Positions 12,500 through 38,400 of a stretch of 64,000 bases of DNA are shown one piece after another. Position numbers and translations under genes: made by a program. The notes under the pieces were generated by a model, which worked only from the letters and a program-made list of their open reading frames with translations, did no database searches and was not told the origin of the DNA. Position 1 is the stretch's first letter, and every line of letters starts with the position of its first letter. Origin of the DNA: Alviniconcha marisindica (Eukaryota > Mollusca > Gastropoda > Provannidae); assembly GCA_018857735.1 (NCBI GenBank), contig JABMCL010001742.1, forward strand, positions 366,001 through 430,000, in the 5' to 3' direction.

Positions 12500-13350
12500 T
12501 CTGCATGATGCCGTCAGCAAGAAAGACTGAAGAAGGACTCGAGCAGCGAGACGGTCTGCAAGGAACAGTGTGCAAGGAGCAAGAAAAAGTGGAGGGCAGG
12601 AGTAGAGAGACGGTCTGCAAGGAACAAGATGGACTGAAGGACATGAGTAAGTAGACGGTCTGCATGAAGCAAGAAAGACCGAAGGAGGACACAAGTAGCA
12701 AGACGGTCTGCAAGGAACAAGATGGATTGAAGGACACGAGTTAAGTAGACGGTCTGCATGAAGCAAGAAAGACCGCAGGAGGACATGAGTAGTGAGATGG
12801 TCTGCAAGGAACAAGATGGACTGAAGGACATGAGGTAAGCAGACGGTCTGCATGAAGCAAGAAAGACCTAAGGAGGACACGAGTAGCGAGACAGTCTGCA
12901 AGGAACAAGAAAGACGGAAGAAGGGCATGAGTTGGGAGACGGTCTGCAAGGCACAAGAAAGACCGAAGAAGGGCATGAGTTGGGACACGGTCTGTAAGGA
13001 ACAGAGATGGTCTGCAAGAAACAAAGACAGTCTGAAGAACACAAGTAAGGAGATGGTCTGTAAGGAACAGAGACGGTCTGCAAGGAACAGAGACAGTCTG
13101 AAGAACACGAGTAAGGAGATGGTCTGTAAGGAACAGAGACGGTATGCAAGGAACAGAGACAGTCTGCAAGGAACACAGACAGTCGGCAAGGAACAAGACA
13201 TACTGAAGGACATGAGTAAGTAGATAGATGGTCTGCATGAAGCAAGAAAGACCGAAGAGGGACATGAGTTGGGAGACAGTCTGTAAGGAACAGAGACAGT
13301 CCGCAAGGAACAAGACTCAAGAAGGACACGAGTAGGGAGACAGTCTGCAG
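12500..13350. repeat. minisatellite, about 45-50 bp unit
   Basis: Unit theme gagacggtctgcaaggaaca, agaaagaccgaagg and acatgagtag(g). It leaves long open frames on both strands (332 codons on minus), which are artefacts of a stop-free repeat. If the UBL3 3' UTR reaches 10.7 kb the array is inside it. Confidence 0.95.
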
Positions 13351-16300
13351 CAAACATCACCACCAGCACATAGGCTACAATGACCCTGATCAAACTTGGC
13401 AAGCTCTGGTTGTGGCGCGAGCATCAGTCTGCCTCAGTGTCTAAATGTCATGCATAAAATGAGTGCTCAAAAGTGATGATAAGGACATGAAGCTTCTCTA
13501 CAGTGCCATCTCTTCCATCATACTATAAAACTTTGACCACAGAAAACGTCTGGCTTTTCTTTTTTTCAGGGTAGAGGAAGGGGAGGAGGAGGGTGGGTTG
13601 GGGGGTGGGGTGGGGGTGGGGGGTCAGTCATCGATTAACAAGATGAAATATGAGGAACAGAGACTGCCGTTGACCAGTGTGGCATTATTACAAGTAAACA
13701 GTCAGTCACAGAGAGCTGAGTTCAGGCAGAGTGGAAGTTCACAAGTCTCCATGACACGGGTCGAGTGTCGTACACCAAGACTCAAGCTGACAACATGGCA
13801 ACACTGAGGAGATGTTTTGTTTTGAACTCGTAGCTTTGAACATGATTACTGCACAAGTAGCCCCATGCGACACCTGGTGAGAAACACTCAAGCCTGTGGA
13901 AACAAAAAAGCGCCAGAAGATGACACCATAGCGGGGTGATGCAAGAAGTGTTAAAAATGGAATATGTGTTCCAAGTTGCATCTGATCAGGCTTACTCAGT
14001 CATTAAACATCATAGGAGCAGTTAACCCAATGTTTACCAACTGATGAAAAAGCACTACTGGACAAATGGCTTTCATCCCTTCATCAACAGACACTAGCAG
14101 GTATGAATTTCAACGCCCTGTGTTTAAAGTCACTTCACAGAAGTACTTTTATCCTTCTGTAATTATACAAAGGTGAATGATTGATTTTCTAAGGGCAGAG
14201 GGAAGTAGCAAACTGGCACACCTGAACATGACAAAAAGCCTGCACAACTAACCTAAAAATTGGTACTATGTATCACAGATAAAAATCTGATGTACCCATT
14301 CGTAAAAGGATTTTTTTGTGGTGTTTTTTCGTAGCTTGAGAAAACTACTGTTTGAGGTACAGTTTCCTGTCATTAAAGAAAAAACTCAAAATAACTGCTT
14401 CGTTTATGCAATGAAGTATGCTGCATGTCACATTTGTACTATTCTAGACATTACAATTTTAGCCTTAGTTTTCATATTGATTTAAAATTCATCCACTGCT
14501 GGGGGGGGGGGGGAAAAAATGTAATAACAAACAAACCACCACCAAAAAAACACAAACAAAAACACTAACATACACTGTAAATGTAAGTCTTCTGGACTAG
14601 AATACAACATGTGAAAGCACTCGAAGATTAACCCCAAAAGACCAACTTTGGAACAAAAAAACAGAGAAAGAAGTTGAATCCAGTTCTACAATGACAGTCA
14701 CAAACTCTGACAAGATCCACAACATACATTAAACACTGATATTAAAAGAATAATGCAACATCTTCCACAAGGTCAAATAATTGCACCAAAATCACAGTCA
14801 AGTCACCGCAAGTCTCTTGCCAACTGAAAAAGCCATACCTGTGATTTCTGCCCAGATAATAGATATGCTTATGAAAGCCACTGCAGTGTGTGAATGCATG
14901 CTGGCATGCGTGTGTGTATGCTAGCATGTATTATATGTAAATATTCCTTGTTGAAGATTGAGGCTCAATTGTCCAGAATTTTTCTTCTTTGAGTAAGACA
15001 TCTGAGAACTTGAAATCTCATCTCAGCCTTAGAAAACAGCTCCCCCCTTCCCTCCCCCCCCCCCTCCTCCCCCCAAACAAGCAACAGCAAATACAGTAGC
15101 ATTTGAAAAAACAAACAAATGAAAAATAAAACCAACAACAAACTCTGCTTCGATCTCTCTCAATGGTTTTGACTAAAACTGATACAATGATATCATGTTC
15201 ACCCCCTACCCCTCAGCGTTGACAAAAAACCCCACCAAAACAAACTCTGATGAAATCTAGCATATTGTGATGAACAGCCTCCGGCTCCAAGCTGGCAGGA
15301 AATCACAGGTAGGGAAAGGTGTTGTACCATGGGTCACACAGAACAAGGTGGTGCCCACATACCATAACAGGCACTAAGTAGTCAACATGTATGAAATTCA
15401 TGTGTTTTTCCAGAACAGTATTTTGATTGGTGGCTTTTTATAGCACTCTCTCTGTCATTCAACTACACCACAGAACTCTAAATACATTTGTTCTTGATTA
15501 CCAACATCTAGTCAATGTACATGAAATGAGAATCTGACGGTGGCAATAATACACCTCTGCGAACAAATGCTGTTAACAAACTGTACAAACAAATTCAACA
15601 CACATGCAGTTAAAACAGAATTAGTTAGTGCTCTTTCCTGATTAAAACTCTACAAAATCACACCCCCCAAACCAAACAACAAAACGCACACAGAATAATA
15701 ATAATAATTTTAAAAAAAAGGAGGAATAACAAATAAACAAACAAACAAAAAACCCACCGCCCTGATTCAAGCTGCACAGCTGTAAGACTAAAGAACACGA
15801 CTTTATCACCCACGTGCAAAATATAATTCACTGTTCACAAGCAAAGGGCGACACACTGTTCACGATACACTTAGGAATGGATTAAAAACGGAAACAAGTG
15901 ATTAGCGAAGCTGACAGGGAGCAATTAGAGAGGCAGAACTGAAGCCAGCAGCCTTATTTTGACCCACTGCTGGCGCACAAAAGGAACTTCTAATAGCTCT
16001 GGAACCTGTCTATGCAGACCTTAATTTATGTATCCAAGGTACCATTTTGCTTTTTTTATAGATTTTTTTTTTTTAACCTGCTGTTGTACACACTTATAGC
16101 TTTTGCACATATTGAAGGGAGGCCGTTGTGACAGTTCAGAACCGGCATGTTGCTTAGACAACACAATGTATTAAACCCATCAACTCCCACCCCAGAATCT
16201 GATTCAGGGTGGCTGCTGGCATTTGTCACTAAATTCTAGCCACAAGCAAATGCATATGCCATGGCAGTCGCTTTTGTTAACCTTTGGCTCTATACCAAAA

Positions 16301-17140
16301 AACATCTGAAACAATGCACCCGCTTAGTAACGACTGAAATGGCAGCCATTTACCTCCTGTGACCCCGAGAATTTACACCTCATTTCACAATGGCAGCCAC
16401 TTCTTGGTTGCACAAAACCCTGAAGGGGTCACTGCTGTTTGTCTGTGTCTGCAGCCAAGTGGTTGATGGAAACTCAAATGTGCACCTTTCAGCACAGCCA
16501 ATACATCGAGTGATGAACTGGAGCAAACCAATGTACGGCTGCAACACCTCTGTCATCATGAATGGCAAAAGCTCTGAAGTGACTGTACAATTTCAAGGGT
16601 CCAGACACAAGGGTGGCCTTCCCTTGTTTTGGCAGCCTGCCTTTGAGACTCCATGGCCAGAGTGTAGCCTGGTTTTGGGTCTTAATGTACCTGTTTTACA
16701 CTGTCCTTATTAACCAACGGTTGTGGAAATTCTACCAGACTTGTTCTGCTTCTTGGTCATTTTTTCCTATCTTGAAATGCGCGCTAACTTCTGCTTTAGA
16801 CATCTTTTCTCCAACTATGTTGCCCTTCTTTTCAAATCCGTTTCAACCCATGGACAACCACTGGCGTCAGATATGGACTGCATACATCAGACTTTACTGT
16901 CCCACGCAACACATCAGCACACAGTGCCAAACGCTCAAGTCATCATCATAATCATGCCTAACACCACACACTTTTTGTACACATTCAGTCAGATCTGGAA
17001 TCCCTGGATACGCCTTCAAAACTCATGGATGCTGATTAAAATGGAGCCAGTGAGACAGCAAGACAAAGACCTGAAGAAAACGCAGCTCCTGATCTTATGC
17101 TTACAAAACAAACATACAGTGAAATCTGCTCAAAACAAAG

Positions 17141-17288
17141 TAGCTGGGACCATTCAAGATCATGCCAACACTGCCGAAGAGATTTGTCTTACGGGAAGCA
17201 GAACCAAAACAAAGTAGCTGGGACCATTCAAGATCATGCCTACACTGCCGAAGAGATTTGTCTTACGGGAAGCAGAACCAAAACTAAA
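17141..17288. repeat. 74-bp tandem duplication
   Basis: Two near-perfect copies starting tagctgggaccattcaagat at 17141 and 17215. Confidence 0.92.
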
Positions 17289-18585
17289 GTGAAACACCTA
17301 GTGACAGATCAGGCTGACGAGAGACACCCCTCTCATCAGACCACTTTTTTTGAAGTCTGTCCCTTCACATTTTCGTGCCTTTTGTTAATAATCCCATCAG
17401 CAAGGATTGCCCCTTCCTTCTAAGACCAGTTTTTTTTTTTACCATTCAAATTTTTACATAATTATGACAACCTTGCTTCAATTTTATGATGGTTATACAA
17501 GGGTTCCATCACTGAATAACTCAGTCTTAAGTACAAATTCATCTGAAATGAGATCTCAAAGGAACTAGCCTTCTAGAAAACATATTTTGTCTAACAGGCA
17601 GAAAAAAGAAGAACCTAAAATCAACAGTTCTGTCATAAATGCCCCATTCATTTATTTTGAATTTATAAAATCATTTTTTCTCATATGTAGTGTCAAGCAA
17701 CACAAAGTCAGGTGTTCTAAACTGCCTGCTGCCTATGCCATCTCTTTCAGGTCAGGCTCCAGATGTGTGATGATGCGGGGCTCGTTTTCTTCCCCTTGCA
17801 ATATCTGCTCACACATGGATTTGTCCCTAATATTCACAAATCCTTGCTGCACACTTTGTAAGTATGATTCCCTAAAAATGTTTCTGCTGAACAGAAGCAG
17901 TTCTGATGGTCCCAGCTGCTCTGTGGTGACATGATTCCACTGCATTGTGTCAGTGCGTGACACTACCTGAAGACATAAGACCTACCCCATGGCTAATGGC
18001 TTAAAAACAAAAGGTACCCACACTGATCCTCACAGACTTTACCTGAATGCTGGTTATAGAATGATGGGTACAGAATAATGAAAGTGACCCACAAATAAAC
18101 AGTAAAACTGCTGCTGAAACAATGCACAAAATGTTAAATTTCTTTGAACACATTACTAACGATTGCGAACTATACCACATAATACACTACTTTAAAAAAA
18201 CCAAAGAAATAAGAACAGTATCTCAAAAATAAATAAACAAAATAGGTTTTAATAACAAGAAAAAACAACCACACAGAATTCTCAGTTTTGTGCTCTTTGC
18301 AAATGTTTTAGTTTAAGCTACAAATGTTTTTCTGATGTTTAACTGCCCCATAAAAGTGACAAAAAGTGCTGACACAAGACACAAACATAATTATTAAGTA
18401 CATATAAAATCTGATACACATAATGTTGTGACACAGCCATGAGAAACAACAATGTACAATTCATAACCTCACACATACACACACATCACTTTCACACACA
18501 TTCAACTTGGTCAAATTTCAATGTTCTGTAAAATGTCCAAATAATATACATTGTATTATATATATGTGGAGGGAGACAGGCAGAG

Positions 18586-18587
<2 letters not shown>

Positions 18588-18642
<55 letters not shown>
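18588..18642. repeat. (GA)n microsatellite
   Basis: Near-pure GA tract of about 55 bases. Confidence 0.97.
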
Positions 18643-18643
<1 letters not shown>

Positions 18644-19433
18644 CTTCATACTCTTACAGACCAGAGTTGCATACAAGAAAGAACACTTGTTGAACAAGAG
18701 GTTTGGACTGACTAAAAAAAAAAAAGATAAAAGAAAGAAGAAAGGTTGCAATGCATTCATGTGTCGACCAATTCATGCCCCAATCCTTTTGCTCACTCCG
18801 TGCTTGAAATGCTTGAAAGTTTGTGTCCATTTTGCTGTATGCTGCTGGCTTCACAGTCCCAGTTGCTGCAACGACTCCAGATGCACAAGAGTTCCGTTTA
18901 ACAGTTGCACTTTGTGAAATCCGCCCCTCCTGATGCAAGCACAAGGCAGTTTGAAAACATGAACTCCTCATGCTAAAAGAATGAAGAGAATGCAACCTTG
19001 GGAAAACCGACTTGTTTAGATCTATGGTGACTGGGGTAAAAAGAAAAAAGAAAAAAGGCTTTACAAAGACACCAGCTGAAGGTCCTTTTCTTGGTCAGTT
19101 GTTTTCAAGGTGTGACTAAAAATTCGGCACTGTGAGTGCTAGTGTCTGTCTGCCTCTGACTACACAGCACCTGAAATGAACTGCAAAGCCAAAGCCGATG
19201 CCTGTATTTAGGGCGAACCAACACTGACAGATCCAACGATATAGAGAAGGGGGGGAAAAAAAAGACAAAAGATCTGGTTCCCAAGGTGACAGAATTTCAT
19301 CCTACACCAGTTCGGTCTTGGCAAAGCCTTCTGGGCCTTGCGCTATGTGAGCGAAACATATGTACACATCCATCCAATGCTTGACGCCACACCACGCCGA
19401 GTCCGGCCAAGCACAGCACTGTCAGTCCGGCCA

Positions 19434-33470
<14,037 letters not shown>

Positions 33471-33599
33471 TTCGCTTCTGCAGAAGTCTTTCAGATATAG
33501 AATTAGAGTCTAGATGATCTCCAAAAAGTTACAGACTCAAAAACTGTAGTGCCCCTGTCAGCTACACTGCATTGCAGCAAACTGACGGGCACTGACACT

Positions 33600-34075
33600 T
33601 TGTCTTAGAGCTGTGATAGTCACGACTCCAGATTCCAGTGTTATTTTTTCCTTCAGTAAAGCTGTCTGCTTCTTGTCAGCTGAGGCGACGCCTTACGATG
33701 TTTTTGTCGTCTCAGTATCACGACTGACACAATCCATGGTCTAATATAACATTGGAAACTGGAGAAAAACAACTTCCACGAACAAAATATCTGCACAGTG
33801 TGCAATATCAGCCGACACAGAGACAATTCATCAACTTGAAAACAGCAAATGCAGGCTGACTGATGAGCCTGAGAAGGCTATGGCGGTGGGCAATGCTTCA
33901 TGGGAGTTTGTGACGTCAGTCAAAATTTGTACTTCCTTCTGTTGAACTTCCGGTCGATGTCCGCACTGTCAAAGAGTCAATTTGACTCGAAAGGCTGATT
34001 AAAATGATTGGTTTTGTGCTTACCATGCTCTGATTTGCTTACAATTCGTGGCAGTTACATCGACGTATCATAACG
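33600..34075. promoter_or_regulatory. candidate bidirectional promoter of UBL3 and STXBP4
   Basis: The start codons of the two divergent genes lie 1.9 kb apart. This unique stretch holds a perfect CRE TGACGTCA at 33911-33918, an ETS-type ACTTCCGG at 33946-33953, a second ACTTCC at 33931, an ATGGCGG near 33880 and a GAGTCAA/TTGACTC palindrome near 33972. CRE and ETS sites are common in TATA-less bidirectional promoters. A donor-like gtatgt at 34076 may end a noncoding first exon of STXBP4. Start sites are not visible from sequence. Confidence 0.55.
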
Positions 34076-35391
34076 GTATGTATGCATCAATGCTCAGTCC
34101 TCTTTTATTCTTTGGAATCTCGAATTTAATGGAAACATTACAGCCACAGATGATGTATCCAGTCTTGAACAAGTTGAAGTTTGTCAGTTGATATGAACAG
34201 TGTCCTGAATTGCAACTTGCACTGTTGTTTTGTGCCAATAGTTGCAGAACATGCCTCTCCTACAGTCCTAGGCCTAGAGCATTTCAAGCCACCAATCTAC
34301 CTCATTCCACTCCCACCCACTTCCCCCACTGCCTCTGGTCCATACGTCCACACGTCCCTCCAGTGCACTCTTGTAGAATGGTGAAAACAACCTCACGTCA
34401 TAATCTCAGAAACTTAAGCATTTTGAAGTTGGACATTTAATGGAATAAGAAGAAGATTTATAATTTATTTTGCCACCCTGAAGGGAGACCGGCATGCCTT
34501 ATCTGATGTCGCCCTCCTGTCAGGAATCACGGGTTTTTTGTTTGATCTCCTTTCTCTATCTCCTCTGTTGTTCTTTGGCAAATTCTCACTAATCAGTAAT
34601 CGTCAAGTTTAAGGTCCTAAACTAGGGAATTCATTTCACACCATTTTTGTCACAATTCTTGACAGCACATAGTGTTGTGTGTTTCTTGATCCATCGTAAA
34701 TTTACGCTTATCAGTTTGTCTGAGCAAGTGAAGTGTGGGAAATGCATGCATTCATGTCTGTATAATATATGTAAATAATCAAACCACATGTTACCGATTA
34801 ATTAAGCCATGGGTGCAAAACAATGTTAGCTTGGCTGACTCAGTGACTGGCTCTCCTCAGAACCAAGTTTCCTTTTGCCACTGCCACTAGTGCCAGGTGA
34901 TCAAATCATAGATGTATTAGTCTGTTACCTGTAGGCATTTGGAGATTTAGGTCATGCTTAGACAATAAGTTAACAAACTTTTATTTTGTATAAAAAAATG
35001 CATTAAGATTTGAATAGTCATAAAAATAAATGTGCTCAACAGGGCTTAAAAGGGTAAGACTAAGAGTAAGACTGTAACCTAGTGTAAGACTAAGGGTACT
35101 AACTAAGAGTAAGACTAAGAATTGGAACAAAAAATAGTCCAAAGAATTTCTGAGTTTGGACATTACGTGCAAATTTCTAATTCTGTTCATAGACATGCTG
35201 TGTTCTGTATTGCTACCTAATCCTTTTGCTTGAACTTTTATAGAAGAAAGAGAGAGAAAACAACAGCAATCACAAAAAAACAAAAACAACAAAAAACAAA
35301 CCAACAAAAAAAGAGAGAAGAACAGTAAGACATTTTTCAGTTGTGGTGCTTTGTTTCTTGATCACTTTCTTCTTTGATTTTTTCCCTTCAG
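34076..35391 (+). other. probable first intron of STXBP4 (5' UTR)
   Basis: Runs from a donor-like CGgtatgt to the acceptor tttcccttcag, 18 bases before the start codon. It is mostly unique, with a loose short repeat of gtaagactaaga near 35055-35120. No coding signal is seen. That an upstream noncoding exon joins here is inference from the good acceptor so close to the ATG. Confidence 0.45.
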
Positions 35392-35409
35392 CTCCAGATT
35401 GTAAACATC

Positions 35410-35492
35410 ATGTCGGTGATACTGACAGTGACAGACACCCAGTCTGAAGCTGTGCCAGATGCAGAGCCTGATTTCAATGGATTCCAAGCCCA
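35410..35492 (+). CDS. STXBP4: STXBP4 coding exon 1
   Basis: Acceptor tttcccttcag ends at 35391, with 18 bases of 5' UTR before ATG. The exon encodes residues 1-27 ([20 protein letters not shown] and on) and leaves in phase 2 at a gtgagt donor. Confidence 0.82.
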
Positions 35493-38400
35493 GTGAGTCT
35501 CTTTTTTTTCCTTCTGGGTTTTAGTATGTTACTCCTGAAGTTGTACTGCTAGAAATTCAGCATTGCCAAACTTTGCAGCATTTTAGTTACTCCGAACAAC
35601 ACAGTTCCTGTAAGTGTATGTGTGACTGTAAGAAAGGTGAGTCTGAGGACCTGTGAATTTACTGTTCCTGACCTGTATCAATTAAAAAATATGGTTGCTC
35701 ACAGACACATGATGTAGGGACTGTCTGCATCATTCGTTCTGTATAACTTGTTCCTTTTATTTTGTGGATATTTTGGGACCCTGGGTTCCTTTTACTGTTT
35801 CAGTTTTACATCGGTCTCACACTGCAAAAGTATGGGACAGTGGGTCCCCATAAATAGTCACATTCACAACCACATTGCCTGCGATATGGATTTTGTGCTT
35901 TAGGTCAAACACCTCAATTTTTCTTTTTCTTTTCTTTTTTTAGCAAGTCCAAGATAAAAGCCAGTGGCAGTGTTTTAAATGCTTAGATCCAGTGCCATAT
36001 TATTAAAAGAATGCAAAATATATATTTTACAGATTGAATAATTAACCCAAAATATTTGATGGGAAAAGGCTTGACAATAATGCTTGGTAATCTGGGTACA
36101 GGCATTAATTTTAAATGTGGCTTTGGGTGGTAATTATGTTGTGAAGTCTGTGTCTTGGACCCTGTGACAAGTGAAAGTTGAGTTGACGTCATAATAGCAG
36201 TAACTCATGAGGATCAGTTACCTAGATTTAAAAAGAACTTAATCAGTTAATGCTTGCTCATTTTCCTCTGGATGATACTATCGTGAATACATGTCTACCT
36301 TTGCCAGTGTTCCACTTTCTTTGATGCTGTGTTAATCATTCTTAAAGTTGTGGGATGTTTTTGATGTGCCAGGGATGAAGACGACGATGAGGAAAATGCA
36401 CGTGAAGCTGAACTGGTTGTTTTTGACAACACCACACAGGGCTTAGGTAATGTATGCCCATCAGTGAGCATCTGTTTACTTTGGTGTCACAGGAGTTGGG
36501 GTAGATGAATAGAATATTAAACATTCAGTAGCTACTGTGGACTGTGGTTGTTGGCATAACATCTTCTTCCGTAGACTGAGTGGTTGCTTCAGACTCACTT
36601 ATCAGTTAATGTCTTTGATTTGGTTACATGCACAGACAGTGATTCAGATTTGGATAAATTCTGTCAGTGTCACCACCTCTTGCCCATGTCACAAGTTACG
36701 TTAAAACAAGTAGGATGCACACACAGACATGCACACACATGCACACACATGCATGCACGCACGCATGCATCCCCCCCCCCCCCCCCCCCACACACACTCC
36801 CACACACTCCCACATGGATAGGCACACAGACATACATGCACACAAACCAACACATGCATGCACCAGCACTATCACATACATGTACATGTATACATTTGCA
36901 CATGCACACATTCACATGTGTGTGCATGTGTACACATGCACACACACAAATACACACACACACACACATCAGCCAAATTTCATGCATGTAGACAGAACAG
37001 CTTGAATAGCTGTAAACTGCTGGTTTAAAGAGTAACAGAGGTGGAACATCATGACTGGCATTGTGATGTAATGTACAGGTTTGAAGATTTGCGGTGGCTG
37101 GAGCGTTGATGGTCATCAAGATGATGGAATTTTTATCAAGCGAGTTTTGCCTGGGGGGCTGGCTGAGCTTCAAGGTATGTGTACAACAATGTAGAAATGA
37201 TTATGATAACAATAACCATTTCATTGTCATTGCTATTGTGTTAATAAAATGCATGCTAGGAATGTATCCTGAGGTTATAAAAAAAGAAATACAAATCTTA
37301 CGTGAAATGATGTTGCTATGAACATGAGCAGCACTCACCCATTGTCATCATCTGTATCAATAAATGGTTGGAAACAAAGTAAATTTCCAAACACAAACTT
37401 TGGAAGCACTTTGTGGGGCCCTGTACACAACAGCCTTCATTGCTGGGAAGGTGATGTCGGCTGCCACTGTGTGCAATTTTGTGTTTCATTCTAACCATGC
37501 AGTGATGCATGGGGTAATGGTGAATAATGATCTTACAGTTGCTGGAGATTGATGATCATGTGATTGCCTCTTGGTATGATGATAATTAAATGATGCAGTT
37601 GTTGCTGCAGAATGATTGTCATGCAGTTGCTGCAGAATGATGGTCATGTGGTGGTTGCTGCAGAATGATGGTCATGCAATTGCTGCAAAGTGATGGTCAT
37701 GTGGTTGTTGCTGCAGAATGGTGATCATGTGGTTGTTGCTGCAGAATGGTGATCATGTGGTTGTTGCAGAATGGTGATCATTTGGTTGTTGAAGAATGAT
37801 GATCATGTGGTTGTTGCTACAGAAGGGTGATCATGTGGTTGTTGCTGCAGAATGGTGATCATTTGGTTGTTGAATGATGTGGTGGTTGCAGCAGAATGAT
37901 GATCATGCAGTGGTTGCTACAGAATGATGATCATGTGATGGTTGCTTCAGAATGATGACTGTGGTGGTTGCTGCAGAATGATGACCTGATCATGTGGTGG
38001 TTGCTGCAGAATGATGATCATGTGGTGGTTGCTGCAGAATGATGATCATGTGGTGGTTGCTACAGAATGATGATCATGTGGTGGTTGCTGCAGAATGATG
38101 ACCATGCAGTTGTTGCTACAGAATGATGATCATGTGGTGGTTGCTGCAGAATGATGATCATGTTGTGGTTGCTGCAGAATGATGACCTGATCATGTGGTT
38201 GTTGCTGCAGAATGATGATCATGTAGTGGTTGCTGCAGAATGATGACCTGATCATGTGGTTGTTGCTGCAGAGTGATGATCATGCTGTTGCTGTTGCAGG
38301 TGGGCTGGAAGAAGGAGACCTGATTTTGGACGTGAATGGGCAGAACATGGAGGGCGTCACTTATGACAGGTACTCTTTTCTTTGTCGTGATTTGTTCGTC

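Larger units (their letters stand above)
13346..19433 (-). other. probable UBL3 3' UTR / downstream region
   Basis: Beyond the UBL3 stop there is mostly unique, AT-rich sequence with no supported exon on either strand. It holds short homopolymers (C-run near 15051, G-run near 14500), a (GA)n tract and a 74-bp tandem duplication. The ORF at 16390-16713 on the plus strand matches nothing I recognise. UBL3 in other animals has a long 3' UTR, so this is probably transcribed; that is inference. Confidence 0.4.

Noticed and set aside
12404..13402. 332-codon minus-strand ORF (Cys/Leu/Ser-rich)
   Set aside because: Repeat-unit translation; several overlapping frames on both strands are open over the same array.
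16390..16713. 107-codon plus-strand ORF opening MAATSWLHK
   Set aside because: Unfamiliar sequence, no splice partners or similarity recognised, and it lies antisense in the probable UBL3 3' UTR.
37590..38299. CRISPR-like appearance of regularly spaced repeats
   Set aside because: Units are contiguous and there are no unique spacers; the host is an animal.
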